Shown: positions 9,818 to 17,986 of the stretch, piece by piece | How the letters are laid out: each line of letters begins with the position of its first letter | Numbering within the stretch: the first letter of the stretch is position 1 | Assembly: GCA_019420525.1 (NCBI GenBank) | Contig: JAHZHA010000001.1 | Span: 94,840-158,839, forward strand | Direction: 5' to 3' | DNA: 64,000 nucleotides | From: Bacillota bacterium | Lineage (GTDB): Bacteria > Bacillota > Clostridia > Peptostreptococcales > Anaerovoracaceae | Translations under genes and position numbers: made by a program | Notes under the pieces: generated by a model | What the model was told of the DNA's origin: nothing | The model's input: only the letters and a program-made list of their open reading frames with translations | The model's database searches: none

Positions 9818-9998
9818 CTATTTTGCTTTTTTCAGCTTTTTGATCAGCTTTTTGACCTTTTTCTTACATTTTCCGCAGCCTTTTCCAGCCTTGGTAAGGT
9901 TTTACGTCTTTGAATTTTTCTGCGCCCTGGCTGACTGCATCGGCGATATCGCCTTTTGTCACCTTGTAGCAAGGGCAGATTACTTTGTTTCTTTTCAT
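9818..9998 (-). pseudogene. Bfd-like [2Fe-2S]-binding protein gene with +1 frameshift
   Basis: Reading leftward from ATG 9998 gives MKRNKVICPCYKVTKGD then IADAVSQGAEKFKDVK, typical of small clostridial Bfd-type ferredoxin-like proteins (CxC half of the cluster site). The frame then shifts and would stop at an early TAA. Skipping one base in the GGTTTT run at 9898-9903 gives LTKAGKGCGKCKKKVKKL, the CxxC half, and a natural stop at 9818. The span of 181 nt is 60 codons plus one base. Both halves look conserved, so this is a recent lesion, a sequencing error in a homopolymer, or less likely a programmed shift. An intact product would be 59 residues and bind one 2Fe-2S cluster. Confidence 0.75.
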
Positions 9999-10436
9999 TT
10001 CAGCAACTCTCTGTTCTCTGTATGAAATAACTCGGATTTATATATTTTTTCTATACTATATTACTTTATACCGCAGTAAAAGTATCTTTACGCGGAATTC
10101 AGAAAAATTAAAAAAATACATGCATCGCAGAAAGACGATGTGAAAAAATGAAACGAGTGGGAACGCGGAAAATATGCGGGATAACGGCATAATGAAAGTC
10201 GTAGTATGAGTGAATAAAATGGTAAAATATGTAAAAAATGGCGTGAGAGGTCAAGGAAACATTGACAGAAAGCGGAAAATACAATAAAATGTAAGCGTTA
10301 GTAAGACATCAGTTGCATATTTTTTTCCGTGCAAAACAAAAAAGGGCATTCAGCGCCTAGTTTGCGAAAAACGGCATTTTCGTGAATTCGATATAAGTTG
10401 AAACAAGAGATGAGTTTTGTTTGGAGGTAAGTTCCA
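9999..10436. other. AT-rich intergenic region with 5' leader of the next gene
   Basis: The left part should hold the promoter of the minus-strand Bfd-like gene, but I see no clean -35/-10 pair. The right part holds a strong forward promoter (10262-10290) and a ~140-nt leader to the gene at 10437. The leader has some short repeats but no riboswitch class I can recognise. Confidence 0.6.
10262..10290 (+). promoter_or_regulatory. Sigma-A type promoter for the C39-like SLH gene
   Basis: TTGACA (10262-10267), 17-nt spacer, TAAAAT (10285-10290). Transcription would start near 10297 and leave a ~140-nt untranslated leader ending with GGAGGT at 10423-10428. Confidence 0.75.
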
Positions 10437-11702
10437 ATGATAAAGAAATTGACCGGCGTCATTCTGACGTTGTGCCTGGCGGTGTCCATGATACCGTTTA
10501 GCACAGCAGCAGTTTTTGCCGCTTCCGGAAGCGAATCGGTATATGTTATGCAGGAAGGAAGCGGAAAATGTACGCTCGCATCGGCTGTTATGCTGGTGAG
10601 GCAGGCAGCTATAGAAAAAGGCGCCTCTTCTGCCGAATGGTCAGCTATTACGCAGACATCTATGAGAAGTGCGGCGTGGCTGGAAGGCGTAGGTCTTCTC
10701 CATTCGTTTTCCTACAAGGGCATCAGCGTATCCTATAAAAATCTGACGGTGGAGGACAAGTCCGCTGAATTGATCCGCCTTCTGGATGTGCATCCGGAAG
10801 GAATAGAGATCTACCTCAGATCGGTGCCTCACGCAGTGCTTCTGACGAGATATGATGCTGCGACAGATACATTCTACTGCGCAGATCCTGCGATTTCCAC
10901 CAGTGAGATTACGGTGGAAAGATCATGGCTCAGAACGCTGAAGAGCGGAGCTACACAGGATGACATTATCGATGCGGTAGACTGTTACTGGTATGTATCT
11001 TCAAATGGCTTCCAGGCTTCTGCTCCGTCGGGCGGCACGACAGAAGATACTGGAGAAGATGATTCTTCTGAAGAAGATGACGTTATCATTGCAGGCAATG
11101 ATACGCCTCAGATCGAAATTGTAAAGTTTTCAAAGGTAAATACATACAACAGCGGTCAGTTTTCTGATCTCAAAGGAAACGAATGGTATTTTGACTATGC
11201 GAAATATGCCTACGAGACGGGTCTGATGAATGGCAGCGACGGGCAATTCGATCCCAACGGAGATATAACCATCGGACAGACGATTACCATCGCTGCGCGT
11301 ATCTACAGTACTTATACGGGAGACGGATATAACTTCTCCGTTCAGGAAAGCGATCCGTGGTACAAGCCATATGTGGATTATGCATATAAGAAAGGCATCA
11401 TCACTGAAAAGTACAGAAATGCGAACATGAACGCCAGCGCAGCGCGTCTCGAATTTGCGGAAATTCTCAGCAAATCGCTGCCGGATAAAGCACTCGAAGC
11501 GATCAATCAGGTTACGGTAGGCGAATTCCCTGACATCTCCTCTACTAGTGAAGCAGGAAAGGCAGTCTACAGACTCTGTGAAGCCGGCATTCTTACGGGT
11601 AACAGCGACGGTAAGTTCCATCCGGCGGATTCCATCACCAGAGCGGAGGCATCTGCCGTAATTGCCAGATTGGCCGACAGTACACAGAGAGTAAAACGTT
11701 AG
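10437..11702 (+). CDS. SLH-anchored C39-like (papain-fold) cysteine peptidase candidate
   Basis: Residues 1-29 are a signal peptide (TAAVFAAS). The next ~150 residues look like a C39-type peptidase domain: Cys45 in GKCTLASA, His132 in PHAVLLTRYD and Asp150 in YCADPA are placed like a Cys-His-Asp triad. A Ser/Asp/Glu linker follows (about 195-215), then three SLH-like repeats; only the last keeps a canonical ITRAEAS motif, the first two being divergent (ITIGQTITIAARIY; AARLEFAEIL). The product would be a protease or amidase held outside the cell. It is monocistronic, with its own consensus promoter and a terminator. Activity is unproven: bacteriocin-type C39 enzymes are normally part of ABC exporters, and a non-catalytic binding role is possible. 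Confidence 0.75.
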   Translation: MIKKLTGVILTLCLAVSMIPFSTAAVFAASGSESVYVMQEGSGKCTLASAVMLVRQAAIEKGASSAEWSAITQTSMRSAAWLEGVGLLHSFSYKGISVSYKNLTVEDKSAELIRLLDVHPEGIEIYLRSVPHAVLLTRYDAATDTFYCADPAISTSEITVERSWLRTLKSGATQDDIIDAVDCYWYVSSNGFQASAPSGGTTEDTGEDDSSEEDDVIIAGNDTPQIEIVKFSKVNTYNSGQFSDLKGNEWYFDYAKYAYETGLMNGSDGQFDPNGDITIGQTITIAARIYSTYTGDGYNFSVQESDPWYKPYVDYAYKKGIITEKYRNANMNASAARLEFAEILSKSLPDKALEAINQVTVGEFPDISSTSEAGKAVYRLCEAGILTGNSDGKFHPADSITRAEASAVIARLADSTQRVKR

Positions 11703-11745
11703 GTGTGATCCGAGTGCAAATGAAAATAATATAAAAGCGCGATGC

Positions 11746-11792
11746 AAGAGAGAGGAAAGCTTCGGAATCCGGATTTTTCCTCTCTCTTTTTA
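11746..11792 (+). terminator. Intrinsic terminator after the C39-like SLH gene
   Basis: Stem AGAGAGAGGAAA against TTTCCTCTCTCT followed by a T run ending at about 11790. It separates this gene from the riboflavin operon. Confidence 0.8.
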
Positions 11793-11824
11793 TTGACACG
11801 ACATATCATCAGTGCTACTATAAT
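11793..11824 (+). promoter_or_regulatory. Promoter of the riboflavin operon
   Basis: TTGACA at 11793-11798. The -10 is TACTAT at 11816-11821 (17-nt spacer) overlapping TATAAT at 11819-11824 (20-nt spacer). The FMN riboswitch starts about 20 nt downstream. Confidence 0.65.
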
Positions 11825-11843
11825 TTTAGACATAAGAAATAAC

Positions 11844-11958
11844 AGGATCTTCAGGGCAGGGTGAAAGTCCCTACCGGCGGTGAAAGCCCGCGAGCCGAAA
11901 GGCCGATCCGGTGTGATTCCGGAGCCGACAGTCATAGTCTGGATGGGAGAAGGTGATC
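11844..11958 (+). promoter_or_regulatory. FMN riboswitch (RFN element)
   Basis: The region has the conserved RFN blocks in order: GGGCAGGGTGAAAGTCCC, ACCGGCGGTGAAAGCCCGC, GAGCC, GATTCCGGAGCCGACAGT, and TAGTCTGGATGGGAGAAGGT. These form the six-stem FMN aptamer, closed by AGGATCT pairing near GGTGAT. It is followed by a terminator hairpin and the full rib gene set, so FMN should switch off the operon by transcription attenuation. Confidence 0.96.
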
Positions 11959-12011
11959 GGATATAGTCTTTCCTCGGGAAAGATGAAAACTATGTTTGAA
12001 TTTTTGGCATG

Positions 12012-12043
12012 CTCTGAATCGGATAAAGATTCGGAGTTTTTTT
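12012..12043 (+). terminator. Riboswitch-controlled terminator
   Basis: Stem CTCTGAATC / GATTCGGAG with a TTTTTTT tail, placed between the FMN aptamer and ribD. It is the expression platform expected to form when FMN is bound. Confidence 0.88.
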
Positions 12044-12058
12044 ATTGGTGAAATGAGT

Positions 12059-13273
12059 ATGGACAATCGTGAAAAGACAGACAGAAAATGGATGCAGGCG
12101 GCTCTGGATCTGGCAGGAAACGGAGAAGGACATGTGCATCCGAATCCTCTGGTAGGTGCTGTCATCGTCAAAGACGGTGAAGCCATCGGAAGCGGATGGC
12201 ACGAGTACTGCGGAGGGCTGCACGCGGAGCGCAATGCTCTGAAAGACTGCAGAGAACGGGGAAACGACCCTCAGGGTGCGACGATTTACGTGACCCTGGA
12301 GCCCTGCTGCCATTACGGAAAGACACCGCCCTGCACGGAAGCGATTATCGAAAACCGGCTGGGCAGAGTCGTCTTCGGCGCATGGGATCCCAATCCTCTG
12401 GTAGCGGGAAAGGGCATTCAGATTCTCCGAGATGCGGGAATCGAAACGGAAGGGCCGGTGATGGAAGAGGAGTGCCTTGCGAAGAATAAAATTTTCTTCC
12501 ATTACATCACCCGGAAAATGCCCTATGTCATAATGAAATACGCGATGACTGCAGACGGGAAAATAGCCTGTGTCACGGGCGATTCCCGCTGGGTGACAGG
12601 AGAATCTGCACGGGAACACGCGCACCGGACCCGGAGAGCTGTAACGGCCATCATGGCGGGTATCAACACGGTGCTTCAGGATGACCCGATGCTCAACTGC
12701 AGACTGGAGGATGATCCGGTAAATCCGGTGAGAATCATCTGCGACAGCCGGCTGCGTATCCCTTTGGAGAGTCGGATTGTGCAGACGGCGGGAGAGATAC
12801 CGACAATAGTGGCATATCGCAGGGATGCTGCAGATGTGAATGGAGATGAGAAGCAGCGCCTGGCGGCGGAAAGAGCGAAAGTTCTTGAAGAAGCCGGCAT
12901 AGAACTGATTCCGGTAGGCGCCGATTCGGAAGGACACACAGATCTGAAGGAGCTCATGCGGATACTGGGAGAAAAAAAGATCGACAGCATTCTTCTGGAA
13001 GGCGGAGGAGAACTGAATTATTCGGCGCTCAGAAGCGGAATCGTCTCCTGTGTACAGGCGTATATCGCTCCCAAGATCGTCGGAGGTGCTGCAGCGAAGT
13101 CTCCGGTGGGAGGCGCAGGTATAGAAAAAATGACGGACTGCGTCACTCTTTCCGTACCGCAGATCAGCACATTCGGTCCGGATATTCTCCTGACGTTTGA
13201 TGTGTTGTCTTCGGAAGCTGCGAAAGAAACGGAAAATAACGGCGGTGCGGGCTGCCGGTCAGAACAGGAGTGA
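12059..13273 (+). CDS. ribD: Bifunctional riboflavin deaminase/reductase RibD
   Basis: Catalyses deamination of the pyrimidine product of GTP cyclohydrolase II and then reduction of its ribose side chain. The N-terminal deaminase has HPNPLVGAVIV, the zinc HAERNAL and PCCHYGKTPPC. The C-terminal reductase has KYAMTADGKIA, VMAGINTV-like ITAIMAGINTV and LLEGGGELN. I choose ATG 12059, 7 nt after GGTGA; ATG 12053 is also possible, and a start at 11996 would sit upstream of the attenuator hairpin. First gene of the FMN-controlled operon; 404 residues, normal for the family. Confidence 0.96.
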   Translation: MDNREKTDRKWMQAALDLAGNGEGHVHPNPLVGAVIVKDGEAIGSGWHEYCGGLHAERNALKDCRERGNDPQGATIYVTLEPCCHYGKTPPCTEAIIENRLGRVVFGAWDPNPLVAGKGIQILRDAGIETEGPVMEEECLAKNKIFFHYITRKMPYVIMKYAMTADGKIACVTGDSRWVTGESAREHAHRTRRAVTAIMAGINTVLQDDPMLNCRLEDDPVNPVRIICDSRLRIPLESRIVQTAGEIPTIVAYRRDAADVNGDEKQRLAAERAKVLEEAGIELIPVGADSEGHTDLKELMRILGEKKIDSILLEGGGELNYSALRSGIVSCVQAYIAPKIVGGAAAKSPVGGAGIEKMTDCVTLSVPQISTFGPDILLTFDVLSSEAAKETENNGGAGCRSEQE

Positions 13274-13280
13274 TGAATCA

Positions 13281-13958
13281 GTGTTTACCGGTATCATAGA
13301 AGAAATCGGTGAGATCGCCGGTGTGAAGAGAGGACAGGTTTCCTCGCGGCTGGCGATACGGGGCAAAAAAATTTTCGGAGACCTGAAGCTGGGCGACAGC
13401 GTGGCGGTAAACGGTGTGTGTCTCACCGCCGCGTCGATCTACGGAGATGTATTTGAAGCCGATGTCATGGCGGAGACGCTTCGGCGGACGAATCTCGGAA
13501 GCTTTTCCAAAGGAGGAAAAGTCAATCTCGAACGCGCCATGGCTGCAGGCGGAAGGTTCGGCGGACACATCGTGTCGGGCCATATCGACGGTACGGGGCG
13601 GGTGGCTTCTCTGGTGAGAGAAGAAAACGCTGTCTGGGTGCGTATCGACACCAGTGACAAAATCCTGCGGTACATCATCGAAAAAGGTTCGGTGGCGATC
13701 GACGGAATCAGTCTGACGGTGGCGGAGGTAGGCCCGGGATATTTTAAGGTATCTGTCATTCCCCACACAGGCGAAGAGACGACACTCCTCAGCCGGCGTC
13801 CGGGAGATGTCGTCAATCTGGAAAATGATGTCGTCGGAAAATACGTGGAGCGTCTTCTGACGTTCGACAGCGGTGAGGAACGTTCCAGCGGACAGGAATC
13901 TTCCGGAAAGAAGAGAGGAATCGATCTTAATATGCTTTCCGAAAACGGATTCCTTTAG
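13281..13958 (+). CDS. ribE: Riboflavin synthase alpha subunit
   Basis: Dismutates two 6,7-dimethyl-8-ribityllumazine molecules to riboflavin. The start is GTG 13281, with AGGAG at 13266-13270, giving the classic MFTGIIEEIG N terminus; the sequence upstream in this frame overlaps ribD and is not part of it. Two lumazine-binding repeats are visible: VAVNGVCLTA with GGHIVSGHIDGTG, and VAIDGISLTV with VSVIPHT. The protein is 225 residues, with a slightly long basic tail. It lies 7 nt after ribD. Confidence 0.96.
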   Translation: MFTGIIEEIGEIAGVKRGQVSSRLAIRGKKIFGDLKLGDSVAVNGVCLTAASIYGDVFEADVMAETLRRTNLGSFSKGGKVNLERAMAAGGRFGGHIVSGHIDGTGRVASLVREENAVWVRIDTSDKILRYIIEKGSVAIDGISLTVAEVGPGYFKVSVIPHTGEETTLLSRRPGDVVNLENDVVGKYVERLLTFDSGEERSSGQESSGKKRGIDLNMLSENGFL

Positions 13959-14033
13959 AAAAATAATTTACGTGAAAATGACACAAAGAGAAGAAATACA
14001 GACAGAAATCAGTCATGTACAGGAGGACAGAAC

Positions 14034-14648
14034 ATGTTTGAATTCAATACGATAGACGAGATAGTACAGGATCTCCGCGACGGAAAAATCATCATCATGA
14101 CGGATGACCCGGACAGGGAAAATGAAGGAGATCTCATCTGTGCGGCGGAATTCGCGACAAAATACAACGTAAATTTCATGGCGACTTATGCGAAGGGCCT
14201 CATCTGCATGCCGATGAGCACGGCGATGTGCGAAAAGCTGGGTCTTCCGCAGATGGTGGAGAGCAATACGGACAATCATTCCACCGCGTTTACCGTGTCC
14301 ATCGATCACGTAGACACTACGACAGGTATTTCCGCTACAGAACGCTCCTATACAGCCCTGAAGTGTGTGGAAGATGATGCAAAACCGGAAGATTTCAGAA
14401 GACCGGGGCATATGTTCCCTCTGGAAGCGAAAGCAGGCGGTGTGTTTGAAAGAGGCGGCCATACGGAGGGTACGGTTGATCTTCTCCGGATTGCAGGCCT
14501 GAAAGAAGCGGGTCTCTGCTGTGAGATCATGAGAGAAGATGGTGAAATGATGCGTACAAAAGAACTTATAGAGTTCGCACAGCTTCACAATCTGAAATTT
14601 TCCACCATCAAGGCTCTGAGGGAGTACAGAAAAGAGCACAATATTTAA
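14034..14648 (+). CDS. ribB: 3,4-dihydroxy-2-butanone 4-phosphate synthase
   Basis: Converts ribulose 5-phosphate to the four-carbon precursor of lumazine plus formate. The metal/substrate loop DDPDRENEGD, HSTAFTVSIDH and RPGHMFPLEA are all present, with HTEGTVDLLR near the end. The 204-residue protein ends where the fused ribBA protein of many Firmicutes would continue into GTP cyclohydrolase II; here the two halves are separate adjacent genes 15 bp apart. AGGAGG precedes the start. Confidence 0.95.
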   Translation: MFEFNTIDEIVQDLRDGKIIIMTDDPDRENEGDLICAAEFATKYNVNFMATYAKGLICMPMSTAMCEKLGLPQMVESNTDNHSTAFTVSIDHVDTTTGISATERSYTALKCVEDDAKPEDFRRPGHMFPLEAKAGGVFERGGHTEGTVDLLRIAGLKEAGLCCEIMREDGEMMRTKELIEFAQLHNLKFSTIKALREYRKEHNI

Positions 14649-14663
14649 AAAGGAGGTCCAGGC

Positions 14664-15347
14664 ATGACGAATGATTTATGCAAGGCCGGAATTGCAATGG
14701 AAGAGATGTCTAAAAAAGCATCTGAGAGAGAACACAGCGCGGATGACGGGAAGCCGATCATGGAGCACGTGGTGGAGGCGAATCTGCCGACGAAGTATGG
14801 AGATTTCAAGATCCACGGATATGTGAACCGCCTGAACGGAGAACATCACGTGGCTCTCACGATGGGCGATTTCAGCGACGGGGAACCGGTGCTGGTGAGA
14901 GTTCACTCCGAATGTCTGACGGGCGACGTATTCGGCTCGGCAAAGTGCGACTGCGGAGACCAGTTTGATGCGGCTATGCGCGCTATCGCCCGGGAAGGAC
15001 GGGGCATTATGATCTATCTTCGCCAGGAAGGAAGAGGCATCGGTCTGATCAATAAACTCAGGGCGTATCATCTGCAGGACGGAGGAATGGATACCGTGGA
15101 GGCAAATGTGGCGCTGGGATTTCCTCCGGATATGAGAGATTATACGGTGGGGGCCGAAATGCTCATCGATCTGGGAGCGAAACGTCTGAGACTTCTGACC
15201 AACAATCCGGAAAAAATCTCGGGGTTGGAAGAATTCGGAATCGAAATTATAGAGCGTGTTCCTATCGAAACGAAACATAAGAGCGCCAGTGACGCATATA
15301 TGAAGACGAAAAAAGCCAAGATGGGGCATATTTTAAAGACCTATTAA
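14664..15347 (+). CDS. ribA: GTP cyclohydrolase II
   Basis: First committed step of riboflavin synthesis, opening GTP to a diaminopyrimidine with release of formate and pyrophosphate. The zinc ligands are in ECLTGDVFGSAKCDCG, the catalytic region is RQEGRGIGLINKLRAY, and LTNNPEKISGL follows. A ~35-residue N-terminal extension (MTNDLCKAG onward) precedes the domain and is unlike the usual linker of fused RibBA. AAGGAGG lies at good spacing. Fourth gene of the operon. Confidence 0.95.
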   Translation: MTNDLCKAGIAMEEMSKKASEREHSADDGKPIMEHVVEANLPTKYGDFKIHGYVNRLNGEHHVALTMGDFSDGEPVLVRVHSECLTGDVFGSAKCDCGDQFDAAMRAIAREGRGIMIYLRQEGRGIGLINKLRAYHLQDGGMDTVEANVALGFPPDMRDYTVGAEMLIDLGAKRLRLLTNNPEKISGLEEFGIEIIERVPIETKHKSASDAYMKTKKAKMGHILKTY

Positions 15348-15404
15348 ATGTATCGACAAACACAGAATCCGGGACAGGATGCGGAGAACAGGGAGGTAAA
15401 AATG

Positions 15405-15878
15405 ATGAATGCAAATATCAATGTAATCGAAGGAAAATTAGTAGCTGACGGAATAAAAGTCGGTATTGTGGCTTCGAGATTCAACGAATTTATCGTATCG
15501 AAGCTCATCGGAGGTGCTCTCGACGGGCTGCTCCGTCACGATGTGAAAGAAGAGGATATCACGCTGGCCTGGGTTCCGGGAGCCTTTGAACTGCCGCTGG
15601 CTGCGCAGAAGATGGCCAAATCCGGGAAGTATGATGCTGTTATCTGCCTGGGAGCCGTCATCCGCGGAGCAACTTCTCATTATGATCTCGTCTGCAATGA
15701 AGCGGCGAAAGGAATCGCACAGGTGGGTCTTCAGACGGGTGTTCCGATCATGTTCGGCGTAGTCACCACTGAAAATATCGAACAGGCTATCGAACGCGCC
15801 GGCACAAAGGCAGGCAACAAGGGATATGACTGCGCTCTTTCTGTTCTCGAGACGGTAAATCTGCTGAAATCCCTTTAA
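15405..15878 (+). CDS. ribH: 6,7-dimethyl-8-ribityllumazine synthase
   Basis: Condenses the RibA/RibD product with dihydroxybutanone phosphate to form lumazine, usually as an icosahedral shell. Family motifs are SRFNEFI, WVPGAFELPL, GAVIRGATSHYD (catalytic His) and FGVVTTEN. ATG 15405 is preferred because GGGAGGT at 15391-15397 then lies 7 nt upstream; ATG 15402 is directly before it. Product 157 residues. Last gene of the riboflavin operon. Confidence 0.95.
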   Translation: MNANINVIEGKLVADGIKVGIVASRFNEFIVSKLIGGALDGLLRHDVKEEDITLAWVPGAFELPLAAQKMAKSGKYDAVICLGAVIRGATSHYDLVCNEAAKGIAQVGLQTGVPIMFGVVTTENIEQAIERAGTKAGNKGYDCALSVLETVNLLKSL

Positions 15879-15930
15879 TATTCCGAAGAATTCTGATATA
15901 GATAGTTTATAAAAGAGAAAAAATCATGTG

Positions 15931-15963
15931 AAAAGCCGGAGGAAGAATTTCTCACGGCTTTTT
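15931..15963 (+). terminator. Probable terminator of the rib operon
   Basis: Stem AAAAGCCG (15931-15938) and CGGCTTTT with a T run ending at 15963. The loop is long (16 nt), so it may be weak. Confidence 0.55.
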
Positions 15964-15996
15964 GCGCATATTCCGCTTGACGGGAGGGGAGGAAAA

Positions 15997-16635
15997 ATGG
16001 ACAAAAATAAAAAGGCGATGTACGACAAATCCGGACCGCGAATCGCAGAAAACCTGAAAAAACGTCATTTTGAGGCGTATTACTGTTCCAGCGCAAAGGA
16101 AGCTGCAGATAAGGTGATGGCACTGATTCCTCCGGAAGATACGGTATCCTGGGGCGGCTCTATGACCATCAAAGAGCTGGGACTCAGAGAACGGATCGCA
16201 GAGCGGGGCAATCCTGTGATCGACAGAGATAAGGCGCAGTCTTTGGAAGAACGGGAGGAACTGATGCGTCGGGCGTTGACCTGCGATACTTTTCTGATGA
16301 GCGCCAACGCGCTGAGCATAGATGGTCAGCTGGTGAATATCGACGGAAACGGCAACCGGGTGGCTGCTATGATTTACGGGCCGAGAAGCGTCATCGTCGT
16401 GGCCGGCATGAATAAAGCGGCGTCAACGCTGAAAGGCGCATGGGATAGGGCGAGAAATACGGCTGCACCGATCAATACACAGCGTTTCGGAATTGAGACG
16501 CCGTGCAAGGTGACCGGACAGTGCGGAGACTGTATTTCAGAAGATTGCGTGTGTGCCTATATGGTGACCACGCGGATCTGCCGTCCGCCGAAGAAGATAA
16601 AGGTCGTTCTCGTAGGCGAGGATCTGGGCATGTGA
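15997..16635 (+). CDS. LUD-domain (LutC/YkgG-like) protein
   Basis: A 212-residue cytoplasmic protein of the DUF162/LUD family, whose members include LutC of lactate utilisation and stand-alone relatives in anaerobes. Visible features are DTVSWGGSMTIKELGL, DTFLMSANALSIDGQ-type segment, VNIDGNGNRVAA, VIVVAGMNKA and a C-terminal Cys cluster (CKVTGQCGDC and CVC). ATG 15997 follows GGGAGGGGAGG; an earlier in-frame ATG at 15928 overlaps the rib terminator. LutA and LutB are not nearby, so a lactate role is not supported by context. Confidence 0.85.
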   Translation: MDKNKKAMYDKSGPRIAENLKKRHFEAYYCSSAKEAADKVMALIPPEDTVSWGGSMTIKELGLRERIAERGNPVIDRDKAQSLEEREELMRRALTCDTFLMSANALSIDGQLVNIDGNGNRVAAMIYGPRSVIVVAGMNKAASTLKGAWDRARNTAAPINTQRFGIETPCKVTGQCGDCISEDCVCAYMVTTRICRPPKKIKVVLVGEDLGM

Positions 16636-16730
16636 GGTTCCTCCGCAGGGGGACAGCGTCGGTGACAGGCCTGCCGGCACGCGGAAGCGGAGGAAACAGC
16701 GAAAGAAGAAAAGCGAAAGAAAAAAATAAA

Positions 16731-16772
16731 GAGCGGGCGATGACAGCCGGAAAACGGCTCTCTCGCCCGCTC
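16731..16772 (-). terminator. Terminator of the first Cys-rich minus-strand gene
   Basis: GAGCGGGCGA / TCGCCCGCTC stem with an inner AGCCG/CGGCT hairpin. On the minus strand it is followed by a TTTATTTTTTT tail, so it mainly serves the gene ending at 16808. The plus-strand tail is poor. Confidence 0.75.
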
Positions 16773-16807
16773 TGCATTTTCGATGGCCTGAGGCTCGCTG
16801 TCCGGTC

Positions 16808-17104
16808 TTATGATTCTACCGGGTGAACGCAGGACTGACAGATCGTAGCGCTGAATCCCTTGCAGCTTTCGCATCTTGCGAAGTATTCGCAGTCCATCGT
16901 GCAGAATTCTGCAGGATTTTCGACTTCTTCGTTTTTCTGTGTGCAGACCATAGTGAACGGCTTTTCCTGGGAGGAAGTGTAACGTTCCTGAAGGTGCTGG
17001 CACACGAAGTAACATTTTTCACCGGATTCCTGCTCGAAGTAGCTTCCGGAATACCAGATCTGATTTTCAACGAGTTTGTGAGTGTCTGTGATGTTCATTT
17101 TCAT
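16808..17104 (-). CDS. 98-residue Cys-rich protein, paralogue A
   Basis: No known family recognised. The start ATG 17104 is preceded by AGGAG 10 nt upstream. The protein has no signal or membrane segment. Its C-terminal third is a tight Cys cluster: FCTMDCEYFARC then CKGFSATICQSC, with two more Cys upstream in YFVCQHL and MVCTQK. This spacing suggests a small metal-binding (zinc or Fe-S) knuckle. The gene at 17553 on the same strand encodes a protein of exactly the same length with the same pattern. Each gene has its own terminator, so they are probably separate transcripts. Function unknown. Confidence 0.8.
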   Translation of the reverse strand: MKMNITDTHKLVENQIWYSGSYFEQESGEKCYFVCQHLQERYTSSQEKPFTMVCTQKNEEVENPAEFCTMDCEYFARCESCKGFSATICQSCVHPVES

Positions 17105-17552
17105 AGGTAAGCGTCTCCTTTTGTGTTTTTTGCAGCGATATGCGCATACGATAAGAGATGAAAGCAATCGTCTCTTCGGTGAAATAACTTTTTCTGTAAA
17201 ATATGCGCACATATATTATAATTACTTATAATATGTATAGGAAAAATATGTACGAACATATTTTATGCTCTGCGTAGAGTATTATAGCGAAAAAGGACAT
17301 GGAATTCTATACTCCTTTTTGGTTGATTTTTTCGAATAGGAGCAGCGTATCCACCGAGTCGGGAATCGGCGGATGCGGAATCCGGGAAATATATGGAAAG
17401 AAAGGAGGAAGGATAATAAAAAAATCGCCCGCAGGGCGGACGATTTGGGGAAATTATAGAATCGTGAAGCGGATACACGGAGGGACAAAATTGCACGGAG
17501 TTAATATTTTCCGGAATGCAGTCCCGTCGGAAAGATATGTAATGGCATTCGA
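17105..17552. other. Intergenic region between the two Cys-rich paralogues
   Basis: The right part holds the terminator of the upstream minus-strand gene (17413-17447). The left part is very AT-rich (around 17200-17245, several TATAAT-like words on the minus strand) and should hold the promoter of the gene starting at 17104, but I cannot pick one -35/-10 pair. No coding region is convincing. Confidence 0.5.
17413..17447 (-). terminator. Terminator of the second Cys-rich minus-strand gene
   Basis: Read on the minus strand, ATCGTCCGC pairs with GCGGGCGAT (one G-T pair) over a 3-nt loop and is followed by TTTTTTTATTAT. Confidence 0.8.
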
Positions 17553-17849
17553 TTATGGTCTCGGAATATCGCAGTCCTGACATCTTACTGCGCTGAAACC
17601 AGCGCAGGTATCGCATTTTCCGTATTCTTCACAGTCCATATTGCAGACATCCGGGATATTGTCTACACGGATTTTTTTCTGCTTGCAGAATTTGTAGTAT
17701 TCGTCGGTTTCTTCATCGTGATGCATTTTATCTAGATATTCGCAGATGAAGAAGACCGGGCGTCCGGAAGGGCTGGTTTCCTGCACTCCTCCGTGCCAGA
17801 GATCGTGACGGGAACTTCTGTCGAGATTCACGGTCTTGATATCATTCAT
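17553..17849 (-). CDS. 98-residue Cys-rich protein, paralogue B
   Basis: The chosen start is ATG 17849, 8 nt after AGGGAG; an in-frame GTG at 17858 lies inside that site. It aligns with paralogue A along its length: an LWHGG/IWYSG element near the N terminus, FFICEYL against YFVCQHL, KFCKQK against MVCTQK, then CNMDCEEYGKC and CAGFSAVRCQDC against the same cluster in A. Eight Cys positions match between the two. No membrane segment, no known domain recognised. Likely a small metal-binding cytoplasmic protein. Confidence 0.8.
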   Translation of the reverse strand: MNDIKTVNLDRSSRHDLWHGGVQETSPSGRPVFFICEYLDKMHHDEETDEYYKFCKQKKIRVDNIPDVCNMDCEEYGKCDTCAGFSAVRCQDCDIPRP

Positions 17850-17986
17850 GTTATTCACTCCCTTAACATATCGTTGTTATACATATTAACTGATAAAAAT
17901 ATTGTATCATACCTTTTCCTGTACATCTACGTGATTTTTTTGTCAGTGTGCACAAAAAATAAATTTCTCTCCGGCAGAATTTTTTG

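Noticed and set aside
10297..10436. Possible cyclic-di-GMP or other riboswitch in the long leader of the C39-like gene
   Set aside because: None of the conserved aptamer blocks I know could be matched.
11996..12058. Longer ribD start inside the riboswitch expression platform
   Set aside because: It would precede the attenuator hairpin and lacks a ribosome-binding site; GGTGA fits ATG 12059.
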